Assembly (NCBI GenBank): GCA_036488085.1
Contig: DASXHZ010000053.1
Coordinates: 16,831 to 80,830 of the forward strand
Length of the DNA stretch: 64,000 nt
DNA from: DASXHZ01 sp036488085
Lineage (GTDB): Bacteria; Acidobacteriota; Thermoanaerobaculia; Gp7-AA8
Direction of reading: 5' to 3'
Part shown: positions 42,392-51,147 of the stretch, in pieces
How the letters are laid out: each line of letters opens with the position of its first letter
Position numbering within the stretch: the stretch's first letter is position 1
Notes under the pieces: generated by a model
Databases searched by the model: none
What the model saw: only the letters and a program-made list of their open reading frames with translations
Told to the model about the DNA's origin: nothing
Translations under genes and position numbers: made by a program

Positions 42392-43463
42392 CGCGCTGAA
42401 GAGCGTCAAATTCCCCGGACTGTCGCGCGACATCGTGTCCTTCGGATTCGTCCATGACTTGCGCGTGGAAGGGAGCAAGGTCTCGTTCACGATCCGCTTT
42501 GCCACCGAACGCCCCGACGTCGGCGCCCAGATCGCGCGGGACGCCGAGGCGGTCGTGAGGAAGGTGGATGGCGTGGAGGCGGTGACGGTCAACGTCGACG
42601 TCGCTCCGCGCTCCGCTGCCACGCCAGGCGGCGCGACGATGCAGAACGACGCGCCGCTCGCGAACGTCCGGTACAAGATCGCCGTTGCGTCGGGCAAAGG
42701 CGGCGTCGGCAAGTCGACGGTCTCGACGAACCTCGCGCTCTCGCTCCGAGCCCTCGGGTACACGGTCGGACTCCTCGATGCCGACATCTACGGCCCCTCG
42801 CAGCAGATGATGCTCGGCATCGAAGGGCGTCCGCAGATCGACGAGCGCGACGAGAAGATCATGCCGATGGAGAACCACGGCATCAAGACGATGTCGCTTG
42901 GCCTCATCACCGATCCTGACACGCCGGTCATCTGGCGCGGCCCCATGGTCATGAAGGCGCTCGACCAGTTCCTCAGCGACGTGAAATGGGGCGAGCTCGA
43001 TTTCATGATCATCGACCTCCCGCCTGGCACCGGCGACGCGCAGCTCACCATGACGCAGAAGGTGCCGCTCACCGGCGCTGTGGTCGTGACGACGCCGCAG
43101 GACGTGGCGCTCATCGACGCACGCAAAGGCCTCGCGATGTTCCGCAAGGTCAACGTCCCGGTCCTCGGCATCATCGAGAACATGAGCTACTTCATCTGCC
43201 GTCACTGCGGCGAGCGCGAAGAGATCTTCGGCCACGGCGGCGGCCACAAGACTGCCGACATGCTCGGTGTCCCATTCCTCGGCGAGATCCCGATCGACCC
43301 GAAAGTCGTCGTCGGCGGCGATACCGGCGAGCCGATCGTCATTCTCGACCCCGGCTCAGTCGCCGCCGCCGCGTTCCGCGACCTGGCGAAGCAGATCGTG
43401 AGCGCGGTCGTGAGCGGTGAGGGCACGCACGAGCACCATCACGACCACGCGCACGTGCATTAG
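42366..43463 (+). CDS. Mrp/NBP35 family iron-sulfur cluster carrier ATPase
   Basis: 365 aa. N-terminal MIP18-like (DUF59) domain (about 5-85) then the P-loop ATPase with SGKGGVGKSTVS (deviant Walker A), DADIYGPS and DLPPGTGDAQ, and a CxxC (ICRHCGE) for Fe-S binding. The tail is His-rich (HEHHHDHAHVH), a possible metal-binding extension. Delivers Fe-S clusters to apoproteins. Length fits the family (about 360). Confidence 0.94.
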   Translation: MPSQEQILDALKSVKFPGLSRDIVSFGFVHDLRVEGSKVSFTIRFATERPDVGAQIARDAEAVVRKVDGVEAVTVNVDVAPRSAATPGGATMQNDAPLANVRYKIAVASGKGGVGKSTVSTNLALSLRALGYTVGLLDADIYGPSQQMMLGIEGRPQIDERDEKIMPMENHGIKTMSLGLITDPDTPVIWRGPMVMKALDQFLSDVKWGELDFMIIDLPPGTGDAQLTMTQKVPLTGAVVVTTPQDVALIDARKGLAMFRKVNVPVLGIIENMSYFICRHCGEREEIFGHGGGHKTADMLGVPFLGEIPIDPKVVVGGDTGEPIVILDPGSVAAAAFRDLAKQIVSAVVSGEGTHEHHHDHAHVH

Positions 43464-43545
43464 TTGCCGGTGGCCAGTAGCCGGTGGCCAGGTGCGCCTC
43501 TGGCAACCGGCAACCGGCAACCGGCAACCGGCAACCGGCCACTCG
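43463..43545. repeat. Family C inverted repeat
   Basis: GTTGCCGGTGGCCAGTAGCC-GGTGGCCAGG, short spacer, then six CAACCGG heptamers ending in CCACTCG. Lies between mrp and the CoA-transferase gene. Confidence 0.8.
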
Positions 43546-43563
43546 TTTGATATCGTCGCATGC

Positions 43564-44259
43564 ATGATCAACAAAGTAGTCTCCTCCGCTGACGAAGCCG
43601 TGAAAGACGTCGCGGACGGCGCGTTGCTCGTCGTCGGCGGCTTCGGCCTCTGCGGGATTCCGGAGAACCTCATCAACGCGCTGGTGAAGCGGGGCGTGAA
43701 GAATCTCACCTGCGTCTCGAACAACGCGGGGGTCGACGACTGGGGCCTCGGGCTGCTATTGCAGACGAAGCAGATCAAGAAGATGGTCTCGTCGTACGTC
43801 GGCGAGAACGCGGAATTCGAGCGGCAGTACCTCGCCGGCGAGCTCGAAGTCGAGTTCTGTCCGCAGGGCACGCTCTCCGAGCGGATGCGCACCGGCGGCG
43901 CCGGCATCCCCGCCTTCTTCACGCCGGCCGGTTTCGGCACCATCGTCGCGGAAGGGAAAGAGACGCGCGAATTCGACGGCCGTATGTACGTCATGGAGCG
44001 TGGCATCGTCGGCGACTTCTCCCTCGTCGCCGCGCAGAAGGCCGACCGCTTCGGGAATCTCGTCTACCGGAAGACCGCCCGCAACTTCAACCCGATGGCG
44101 GCGACCGCGGGGAAGGTTTGCATCGCGGAGGTCGAGGAGCTCGTCGAGCCGGGGGAACTCGATCCGGACTGCATCCACACACCGGGCGTCTTCGTGCACC
44201 GCGTTGTCGTCGCGAAACGCGTCAAGCGGATCGAGCAGCGGACGGTGCGGAAGACTTAG
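43564..44259 (+). CDS. 3-oxoacid CoA-transferase subunit A
   Basis: 231 aa. VVGGFGLCGIPENLINALVK, LTCVSNNAGVDDWGLGLLL and the ERMRTGGAGIPAFFTP block define the SCOT/AtoD-type alpha subunit. With the beta subunit (47488-48144) it activates acetoacetate to acetoacetyl-CoA using succinyl-CoA or a similar donor. The two subunit genes usually touch; here 3.2 kb of opposite-strand genes lie between. The ATG at 43564 is chosen since upstream sequence in frame is family C repeat. Confidence 0.93.
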   Translation: MINKVVSSADEAVKDVADGALLVVGGFGLCGIPENLINALVKRGVKNLTCVSNNAGVDDWGLGLLLQTKQIKKMVSSYVGENAEFERQYLAGELEVEFCPQGTLSERMRTGGAGIPAFFTPAGFGTIVAEGKETREFDGRMYVMERGIVGDFSLVAAQKADRFGNLVYRKTARNFNPMAATAGKVCIAEVEELVEPGELDPDCIHTPGVFVHRVVVAKRVKRIEQRTVRKT

Positions 44260-45791
44260 CGCGCCAGCACGCGCACTTCGCCATCGCGGCCGAGGAGCCG
44301 GTGGTAGGGGAAGCGCGCGATCGTCCGGTAGCCGGGCACGTCTCCGAACGCGAGGATGTAGCGGTCGTCGACGACGCCGAAGCCTGGTTTCCCGAGGTCC
44401 TTGCGGCCGCGCTGCACGGCGAGGAGCGCGTTGATCTCGTATCCGCCATCCATCTGATCGAGAGTGACGCCGCGCGATTGCAGCCATCTGTACCCACTCC
44501 ATCGCGCGCGGTTCCACGAGAGATACTCCGCCGTTCCGCTGACCGCGAAAACCGCCACGATCGCCAGCGCGGCGACGCCGATCTTCGGCACGCGCGCGAT
44601 CGACAGCGGAATGAGAATCGCGAGCGGCCACATCGCGTCGATCGAATACCGATCGAAGTAGATCCGCTGGAACATGTAGATCAGCGTCCCGCAGATGCAG
44701 TAGATCAGGGCGACGCGCGCCTCTAGCGACTGTGATGTCTTTGACGACAGCAAGAGGATCGCGAGGAGTGTCGTCGCGATCATCAAGGCGATCAGCCACC
44801 CGTACGCGACGTGAAACGGATACGGCCGTAGAAAGACGAACGTATCGCGCAGCGTCGGCGGCCCGAGGGTGAAGTTGATGAACACATTTCCCCGCGCCGG
44901 ATACGGAATCGGCCGGCGCAGCCAAAGCATGTGCGCCGCAATCGCCCCGAACCAGAGCGTAACGCCCCCAATCCTGCCGGCGCTCGAGCGCGAGATCGCA
45001 GGCACCAAACAGAGCACCAGCGGCAGAAAGAACAGGGTCGCGTACTGAACGTTGAAAAAGCCGTAGTGAAGGGCCCCGAGAATCAGATTGATGCCTGAAG
45101 GAGGCTTATGGAATCCCGCCTCCTGCTGCGACACGATCAGCATCCCGCTCGCCATCAGTACGGCGAACAGCGCCACCGCCGCGCCGTACCACGCCGCGAA
45201 TGCCTTCCACCGAACGGGCCGTAGCCACGACACCGCGATCAGCGGCGCCACTGCATTCAGGATCCCGATCTGCCGCACGAAGAAGCTCGCGATCGCAACT
45301 ATCGCAGCGGCCGCAATCCAGGCGTCGCGCTCGCGCCGGTACGCTTCGACGAACATCGCGAACGCCGCCACGCTCAGGAAGAGCTCCGGAATGTGGGTCA
45401 TGTACGTGAACGACGCCCAGAAGATCAGCGGATGGAAGAAGAACGCGAGCGCAGCGAATAGGGCGAGCGTCTCGCGCACCACGAGCCGCCGCAGGATCCG
45501 GTAGACGAGCAGCGTCGTTGCGAGCGACAGCGACAGTGTCGACGCCCGCAATACGGTGCAGCTCATCCCGAAGACGACCGTCCAGAGTGCGCCCCAGAGG
45601 TACTGCAGTACCGCGACCGCCGAGGTGAATGGAGTGTGTTGAATCGTTCCGGTCTGCACGAGATTCCACGTCGTCAGCGTGAAATCCCAATCGTCGTCGA
45701 GCGGGAAGTTGCCGCGCGGGTCGACGAGAACCACCGCGGCCGCAAAGGCGGCGGCGATCGCCGCCGTTGCGATCCAATCGCGGCGCGTCAT
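44256..45791 (-). CDS. Membrane glycosyltransferase-like protein (GT39 type)
   Basis: 511 aa, about eleven membrane helices. The first loop has PRGNFPLDDDWDFTLTTWNL, with the acidic cluster typical of lipid-linked sugar transferases, followed by a C-terminal periplasmic domain. The ATG at 45791 overlaps the upstream stop (ATGA); a longer frame to 45884 is not hydrophobic. Last of three inverted membrane genes that split the CoA-transferase locus. Acceptor and donor unknown. Confidence 0.75.
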   Translation of the reverse strand: MTRRDWIATAAIAAAFAAAVVLVDPRGNFPLDDDWDFTLTTWNLVQTGTIQHTPFTSAVAVLQYLWGALWTVVFGMSCTVLRASTLSLSLATTLLVYRILRRLVVRETLALFAALAFFFHPLIFWASFTYMTHIPELFLSVAAFAMFVEAYRRERDAWIAAAAIVAIASFFVRQIGILNAVAPLIAVSWLRPVRWKAFAAWYGAAVALFAVLMASGMLIVSQQEAGFHKPPSGINLILGALHYGFFNVQYATLFFLPLVLCLVPAISRSSAGRIGGVTLWFGAIAAHMLWLRRPIPYPARGNVFINFTLGPPTLRDTFVFLRPYPFHVAYGWLIALMIATTLLAILLLSSKTSQSLEARVALIYCICGTLIYMFQRIYFDRYSIDAMWPLAILIPLSIARVPKIGVAALAIVAVFAVSGTAEYLSWNRARWSGYRWLQSRGVTLDQMDGGYEINALLAVQRGRKDLGKPGFGVVDDRYILAFGDVPGYRTIARFPYHRLLGRDGEVRVLAR

Positions 45792-47023
45792 TGTCGCGGC
45801 ACCGTCGCGAAGCGATACAGCAGCACGACGGCCACGAACGCCAGTGTCGCCATTCCCTGTGCCGCAAGGCGTTCCCACGACCATCGGACGTGCCAGCCGA
45901 CGTTCTTCTCCGTCACGAAATAGGCGCCGAAGTAAAAGAGGTACTGCACAGCCATCGTTCCGAGCGCGAAGATCTCGTCGCCGGCGAAACGGATGCCGAG
46001 GATCACGGCGGCAGCGATTCCGATCCAGAGCAGCGGCAGGCCGGTCCTATACGTCGCAAACGCCGCCAGCAGCTCGCCGGGTGCGCGGAGGCGCGCCACG
46101 ACTCGATCGAGCACCGGCCCGCTGGCGATGTCGGTGCCGAGCGAGAACATCGTGCGCGCGATGTACCACGGCGCCGCGATCGCGAAAGCGGGCCAGAGCC
46201 GCGGCACATCGCGCCACCGCCTGACCATGATGAGCCCCGCCATGGCGGCGATCAGAAGCGCCGTCCCCTCGTTCTTCGACAATGCGGCGCAGCCGAGGAG
46301 CAGCGCCGCTGATGTCATGACTCTGCGTCGCGCTAGCAGCAATCCCGCTGTCCCGTAGGCGATCAGCGGCCCTTCGCCGATCCCGATCCACGGCGCCATC
46401 GCGAGCGGCGCCACCGCGGCCGTCGCAAGCGACGCCCGCAGCGGCGATCCCAACTCCTCGCGGAACAGAGAGCGGATGATCAGGATCAATCCGGCGGCGA
46501 ACCAGGGATAGAGCCAGCCGAGCGTCTCCGGTTTCCATCCGCCGCTCGCGAGCGTCATCGCATCGAACACGAGCGGCAACAGCGGCGGATAGTCGGGATG
46601 GTCCCAGCGATACCAGGGATTCTGGAGAAACGACCAGTCGATCCCGCCGTGATGAGCGAAGGTCGCCCCCTTCAGCCCCCAACTGGCGATGAAATCGATC
46701 TCCGGCGGCGCGCCGATCGTCGCGAACAGCGCATAGCCCGCGAGCGTCGCGACCGTGAGCAAATCGAACCAGTGCAGTTCCTCGAAGCGAACCTGTCGCG
46801 GGCGCAATGCGAGCGTGAGCGCGATCGCGATCAGCAGCGCGGCCACGGAGACACGCGTGAAAGACCACGTGACGCCGAGGGACGACATCGCGAACAGGAC
46901 CGCAGCGCAGATCGCGACTCCGAGCAGCATGGCCTCGCCGAGGAAACGGAGGAGTGGCGCGTCGCGGTCGGCGAGCCGTGCCGCAGGAATCCCGACCATG
47001 AGCGCCAGCGCGAAAGCCATCAT
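45788..47023 (-). CDS. Multi-spanning membrane protein, glycosyltransferase-like
   Basis: 411 aa with about eleven predicted helices. The loop GAPPEIDFIASWGLKGATFA and the DHPDYPPLLPLVFDAMT segment resemble the periplasmic loops of GT39/GT83-like proteins. No clear DxD is obvious, so the assignment is tentative. It overlaps both neighbours by ATGA, forming a three-gene operon with them. Confidence 0.65.
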   Translation of the reverse strand: MMAFALALMVGIPAARLADRDAPLLRFLGEAMLLGVAICAAVLFAMSSLGVTWSFTRVSVAALLIAIALTLALRPRQVRFEELHWFDLLTVATLAGYALFATIGAPPEIDFIASWGLKGATFAHHGGIDWSFLQNPWYRWDHPDYPPLLPLVFDAMTLASGGWKPETLGWLYPWFAAGLILIIRSLFREELGSPLRASLATAAVAPLAMAPWIGIGEGPLIAYGTAGLLLARRRVMTSAALLLGCAALSKNEGTALLIAAMAGLIMVRRWRDVPRLWPAFAIAAPWYIARTMFSLGTDIASGPVLDRVVARLRAPGELLAAFATYRTGLPLLWIGIAAAVILGIRFAGDEIFALGTMAVQYLFYFGAYFVTEKNVGWHVRWSWERLAAQGMATLAFVAVVLLYRFATVPRQ

Positions 47024-47463
47024 GGTGTTCTTCGCAACAGCACGCCGTCAGCGCTCCGCCATACCGTCCGGAAGTGCGGCAATCTCGCGTCGAGCCTGAA
47101 ACAGACGACGACGTCCGCCTGTACGAGATTCTGGGGGAGCGGCCGGTCGGACTCGTCGATCATCGGCACCGTGCGGCGGCCGTTGAGCAGGTAGGTGGAG
47201 CGCGTGAAGCCGTACTGGTACCCCTCGTCCCATTTCCGCGCCGGCAGGAAAACCGCGATCCGCTCACCGTCGCGCGTTCTCGCGCGCACGCCGGTCATGA
47301 ACCGCAGGAGTCCCGGCAAGCGGCGATATGGCAATTCGGTCAGCGCCATGCGCGCTGCTCCGCGGTCCATCGCGAACATCCGCCAGTAGAACGGCTGAAA
47401 GGCGCCGATCGCGATACAGACGAAAGCGGCAGACGCCAGGACGAGACGCGTGTTGCGCGACAT
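47020..47463 (-). CDS. Small membrane-anchored protein
   Basis: 147 aa. One N-terminal membrane helix (about 6-25), then a ~115-residue extracytoplasmic domain (IAVFLPARKWDEGYQYGFTR, ADVVVCFRLDA). It resembles the periplasmic tail of GT39-like enzymes and may be a detached accessory of the two downstream membrane proteins. The ATG at 47463 lies 7 bp after a TATCAT box; the frame running to 48198 is antisense to the CoA-transferase gene. Confidence 0.65.
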   Translation of the reverse strand: MSRNTRLVLASAAFVCIAIGAFQPFYWRMFAMDRGAARMALTELPYRRLPGLLRFMTGVRARTRDGERIAVFLPARKWDEGYQYGFTRSTYLLNGRRTVPMIDESDRPLPQNLVQADVVVCFRLDARLPHFRTVWRSADGVLLRRTP

Positions 47464-47468
47464 CGTCC

Positions 47469-47477
47469 CTATGATAG
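47469..47477. promoter_or_regulatory. Divergent overlapping -10 boxes
   Basis: The near-palindrome CTATGATAG gives TATCAT on the minus strand (7 bp before the ATG at 47463) and TATGAT on the plus strand (12 bp before the CoA-transferase B ATG). Confidence 0.5.
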
Positions 47478-47487
47478 TTTCCGCGGC

Positions 47488-48144
47488 ATGCCTCTCACTC
47501 GCGAACAGATCGTGAAACGTGCCGCGCAGGAGTTGCGTGACGGCTATTACGTCAACCTCGGCATCGGCATGCCGACACTCGTCGCGAACTGCATCCCGCC
47601 CGGCATGGAGGTCATTCTCCAGAGCGAGAACGGGATCCTCGGCCTCGGGCCGTTCCCAGCCGACGACGAAGTCGACGCCGATCTGATCAACGCCGGCAAG
47701 CAGACCGTGACCGTGCTGCCCGGTGCCGCGTTCTTCTCCAGCGCCGACTCGTTCTCGATGATCCGCGGCGGCAAGATCGACCTCTCGATCCTCGGCGCGA
47801 TGCAGGTCTCCGAGAAGGGCGACATCGCGAACTGGATGGTCCCCGGCGCGATGGTGAAAGGGATGGGCGGCGCGATGGACCTCGTCGCCGGCGCGAAACG
47901 GCTCATCGTCACCATGGAGCACGTCACGAAGAAGGGCGACAAGAAGATCCTGAAGAAGTGCGCGCTCCCGCTCACCGGTGTCGCCTGCGTGAACCGGATC
48001 ATTACTGACTACGCCGTCCTCGACGTCACACCGGACGGCCTCGAGCTCATCGAGCTCGCCCCCGGCGTCACCGCGGAGCAGGTGCAGGAGATGACGGAGC
48101 CGCGCCTGATTGTGAAGGCGGCTCCGAAGACGATCGCGGCCTGA
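47488..48144 (+). CDS. 3-oxoacid CoA-transferase subunit B
   Basis: 218 aa. NLGIGMPTLVANCIPPGMEV, then SENGILG with catalytic Glu47, GGKIDLSILGAMQVSEKGDI and NRIITDYAVLDV, all SCOT beta-subunit blocks. Forms the active enzyme with the A subunit encoded 3.2 kb upstream. The 3' end overlaps the convergent membrane glycosyltransferase gene by 77 bp. Confidence 0.94.
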   Translation: MPLTREQIVKRAAQELRDGYYVNLGIGMPTLVANCIPPGMEVILQSENGILGLGPFPADDEVDADLINAGKQTVTVLPGAAFFSSADSFSMIRGGKIDLSILGAMQVSEKGDIANWMVPGAMVKGMGGAMDLVAGAKRLIVTMEHVTKKGDKKILKKCALPLTGVACVNRIITDYAVLDVTPDGLELIELAPGVTAEQVQEMTEPRLIVKAAPKTIAA

Positions 48145-49750
48145 GAACCGCGTCGATCTGGCGCAGCTCGCCGATCGTTTCGTCAGCGCCTTCTTCATCG
48201 CCGCGAGCCTGTTTCCACGCCAGCTCGTCGATCAGGAGCCCTCGCTCGTCGATGAGCGGGCCGAAGTGTCGGGATCTCGCGATGTCGATGTGAAGCGCGG
48301 CCGCCGAGGCGCGGGCGCGCGGGGGGGTCCGGACGCTGACCACGATCACGACGACGAGCGCGCACGCCATTCCGATCATCGCCGTGCGTGCGCCGAGGAA
48401 TGAGGCGATGAGGCCGAGTGCTGCGATGATGAGGAGCGCGATCAGCGCCTGCTTCGCGAGTAGCGGGTTGGTGATCGGGGAGTGGAGATCGATCGCGCCG
48501 AGGCGGTGCCACGTTTCAGGCGACGTAACGGCGTGTAGGAGATCGCCGCCGGTGACAAACCGCGCCAGCGAGATCGTGTGCGCCTCCGCGGCGGCCATGA
48601 GACCGAAGGTCCAAGCCGAGCACGCGATCATCAGCGCATACGCGGTGCGAGACGAGATCGCCGAGGCGAAGTAGGCGAGGCCGATGGCAATGGGCAGCGC
48701 GAGATCGACGAACCGTCGCGGGCCGAACGACATCCCGCCCCAGAAGTAGCGGTCGAACGTCCCGTTCGCGATCCACTCGCCGCCGAACATCAGCAGCGAC
48801 GCGACCGCGATCATGGAGCGCTCCGCGTCGAACGAACGCGCCGTGGAGACGCAGCCGAAGAGGGCGAGGAAGACGACCGGCGCCCAGATGAAAAGCCCAT
48901 GGTAGCTCGAGAAGAGGACCTGCATCAGAGCGATGTTGCGGAAAGGCATCCACGTCGTGCCGGCCAGTGAGGCGCCGCGCGTGAGCGGCCCGAGCGGCGT
49001 GCCGTAGATCGCCGTCCACGCCACCGCCTGACACGCGATCGCCAGTGCGCCGCCGCCGATCGCCGCGAGCCACCACTGCAACTGCCGCCGCTGCTGCCAT
49101 GCGACATAGACGACCGCGGGAATGATGACGAAGTGCTGTAGCCGGACGATGATCGCGAGCCCGGTTGCGAGGCCCACGGCGAGACCCGCCACGGCCTCGT
49201 GTGGGGGCCGGCTCTTAGCCGGCCCAAACAGGGCGATGAACACGAGCCCGATCGCGAACGCTCCCGCCATGTGCGTCCCGAGGGGGAAGACGAACGCGTA
49301 CCAGAAGAAAGGGGTCCCAAGGATCGTGGCGATGAGCGGAACGGCCGCTTTCTTCCTGATGAACGACCACGCGATCAACATCGTCGCCGCCGCGAACCCC
49401 GCGTTCGTCATCGCGAGCACGACCCCGTAGATCCCAGTAAACCCATCGGACGGCCCGTTGAAGAGACGCGCAGCGAGGTACGACGGCGCCGACAAGAGAG
49501 ACGTCCCGATCCACCAGTGGTTTGCCAGCGCCCCCGTCGGCGTCACCTCGGCGAAGAACGTGATGCCGTTCCGCACCATCCCCGCCGAGGCCCATTCGTT
49601 GAAGAACGCGAGGTCGCCGTCGCAGACGGCCGAGCGGAGGTACGAGTACACCGCGACGGAATCCGGCCGGATGTACCCCGGTGCCAAGAAGAGGAACGCC
49701 ACAACGGCAAACGCGGCCACGATCGCAAACTGCGCGCTCCGTTCCGGCAC
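48068..49750 (-). CDS. Membrane glycosyltransferase-like protein (dolichyl-mannosyltransferase type)
   Basis: 560 aa, about twelve helices. GYIRPDSVAVYSYLRSAVCD and DGDLAFFNEWASAG form the first acidic periplasmic loop. The GTG at 49750 is chosen with a CAAAAT box 6 bp upstream; a frame to 49801 would enter the operator of the GntR gene. A family B repeat adds a short cytoplasmic loop (FGPAKSRPPHE). The hydrophilic Ser/Pro-rich C-terminus runs antisense into the CoA-transferase gene, so its true end may be earlier. Confidence 0.72.
   Translation of the reverse strand: MPERSAQFAIVAAFAVVAFLFLAPGYIRPDSVAVYSYLRSAVCDGDLAFFNEWASAGMVRNGITFFAEVTPTGALANHWWIGTSLLSAPSYLAARLFNGPSDGFTGIYGVVLAMTNAGFAAATMLIAWSFIRKKAAVPLIATILGTPFFWYAFVFPLGTHMAGAFAIGLVFIALFGPAKSRPPHEAVAGLAVGLATGLAIIVRLQHFVIIPAVVYVAWQQRRQLQWWLAAIGGGALAIACQAVAWTAIYGTPLGPLTRGASLAGTTWMPFRNIALMQVLFSSYHGLFIWAPVVFLALFGCVSTARSFDAERSMIAVASLLMFGGEWIANGTFDRYFWGGMSFGPRRFVDLALPIAIGLAYFASAISSRTAYALMIACSAWTFGLMAAAEAHTISLARFVTGGDLLHAVTSPETWHRLGAIDLHSPITNPLLAKQALIALLIIAALGLIASFLGARTAMIGMACALVVVIVVSVRTPPRARASAAALHIDIARSRHFGPLIDERGLLIDELAWKQARGDEEGADETIGELRQIDAVLRPRSSSEPPSQSGAAPSSPAPAPR
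49199..49225. repeat. Family B half element inside a glycosyltransferase gene
   Basis: GTGTGGGGGCCGGCTCTTAG-CCGGCCC; same core as in treZ and at 21437. Read in frame on the minus strand. Confidence 0.8.
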
Positions 49751-49791
49751 GTTGCGATTTTGACACAGCAGAGCCTTGCGCTCGCGACTGA

Positions 49792-49815
49792 CTTGTACCA
49801 TATTACTAGTACAAG
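49792..49815. promoter_or_regulatory. Operator of the GntR/slipin operon
   Basis: Perfect 7-bp inverted repeat CTTGTAC-N10-GTACAAG, ending 3 bp before the GntR ATG. Its AT-rich centre contains TATTAC as a possible -10 box. Typical of YtrA-type GntR autoregulatory sites. Confidence 0.65.
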
Positions 49816-49818
49816 CAT

Positions 49819-50211
49819 ATGCCGACCGCGATCTCCATCGATGCCCGCGACCCGACTCCGCTCTACGCGCAGCTCGAGCGCGGCGTCCGCGTCGCCATCG
49901 CCACCGGCCGCCTGAAGCCGGGCGACCAGCTCCCGACCGTGCGCCAACTCGCCGTGGAGTTGCGGGTCAACGCGAACACCGTCGCGAAGGTCTACCTGGC
50001 ACTGGAGCGCGAGGGCGTCGTCGTCACGAAACGCGGCGTCGGAACGTTCATCGCCGAGGCGCAGGTGCCGAGGGCGCATGAAAAACATCGAGAGCGGCAG
50101 CTTGCAACCATCACCGATCGATACCTGACCGAAGCGACATCGCTCGGTTTCACGCCGCGCGAGGTAGCCCGATTCCTCGCGCAGCGCATCAAAGAAGGAG
50201 AACAGTCATGA
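49819..50211 (+). CDS. GntR family regulator, YtrA subfamily
   Basis: 130 aa. wHTH with LYAQLERGVRVAIATGRLKP, GDQLPTVRQLAVELRVNANT and VAKVYLALEREGVVVTKRG, plus the short C-terminal dimerisation tail of the YtrA subfamily and no large effector domain. Overlaps the slipin gene by ATGA. Likely represses its own operon through the inverted repeat just upstream. Confidence 0.9.
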   Translation: MPTAISIDARDPTPLYAQLERGVRVAIATGRLKPGDQLPTVRQLAVELRVNANTVAKVYLALEREGVVVTKRGVGTFIAEAQVPRAHEKHRERQLATITDRYLTEATSLGFTPREVARFLAQRIKEGEQS

Positions 50212-51131
50212 TTGTCCCCGTCAACACCACCACAGGCGACAACAGCCCCCGTATCAATGTTCGATTCAACGTCGTCGCCGCGATGATCCTCATCGTCACG
50301 CTTCTCGGCGCGTTCATCACGCTCGCGAAGACGAACAACCCCTTTTACTTCCTCACGTGGCTCATCGTCGGCGGCCTCCTCTCGTTCTCGCCGAAGGTTG
50401 CGCAGCAGTGGGAGAAGGGGGTCATCCTCCGCCTCGGCAAGTTCGTCGGCCTGCGCGGGCCGGGACTCTTCTGGATCGTGCCGCTGCTCGACCGCGTTTC
50501 GATGTACATCGACCAGCGTGTGATCACCACCTCGTTCGCCGCCGAGCAGACGCTCACCTCGGACACGGTGCCGGTGAACGTCGACGCCGTCCTCTTCTGG
50601 ATGGTGTACGACCCCGAGAAGGCCGCGCTCGAGGTGCAGGTCTACCAGGATGCCGTCAGTTGGGCCGCGCAGACCGCGCTCCGCGACATCATCGGCCGCA
50701 CGTCGCTCACGCAGCTTCTCCGCGGTCGCGAGGAGATCGAGACGCAGCTCCAGGACCTGATCGACAAACGCTGCAATCCGTGGGGCGTCACCGTGCAGTC
50801 TGTCGAGATGCGCGACGTGATCATCCCCGATGCGTTGCAAGACGCGATGTCGCGCGAGGCGCAGGCCTCCCGCGAGAAGCAGGCCCGCGTGATCCTCGGC
50901 GAAGCGGAAGTCGAGATCGCAAAGCTGTTCAAGGTCGCCTCGGAATCGTACGCCGGCAACCCGACCGCGTTGCACCTGCGCGCCATGAACATGCTCTACG
51001 AAGGTCTGAAGGAGAAGGGCGCCCTCATGCTCGTCCCCAGCAGCGCCGTCGAGTCGATGGGCATGGGCGGCCTCCTCGGTGCCGCCGCGTTACAACAGCA
51101 GCAACTGACCGCGGTGGTCCCGCCTGTGTAG
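50208..51131 (+). CDS. SPFH/Band 7 (slipin, stomatin-like) membrane protein
   Basis: 307 aa. Two N-terminal hydrophobic segments (about 22-65) are followed by the SPFH domain: GVILRLGKFVGLRGPGLFWI, DRVSMYIDQRVITTSF and AQTALRDIIGRTSLTQLL. A coiled-coil (about 215-245, SREAQASREKQARVI) and a Met/Gln-rich tail end it. Forms membrane microdomain scaffolds. No NfeD-type partner gene is adjacent; control is by the coupled GntR regulator. Confidence 0.92.
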   Translation: MIVPVNTTTGDNSPRINVRFNVVAAMILIVTLLGAFITLAKTNNPFYFLTWLIVGGLLSFSPKVAQQWEKGVILRLGKFVGLRGPGLFWIVPLLDRVSMYIDQRVITTSFAAEQTLTSDTVPVNVDAVLFWMVYDPEKAALEVQVYQDAVSWAAQTALRDIIGRTSLTQLLRGREEIETQLQDLIDKRCNPWGVTVQSVEMRDVIIPDALQDAMSREAQASREKQARVILGEAEVEIAKLFKVASESYAGNPTALHLRAMNMLYEGLKEKGALMLVPSSAVESMGMGGLLGAAALQQQQLTAVVPPV

Positions 51132-51147
51132 GGTGCGGTCCTACACA

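Noticed and set aside
47464..48198. Long upstream extension of the small membrane gene
   Set aside because: This stretch is antisense to CoA-transferase subunit B, which has a strong family match.
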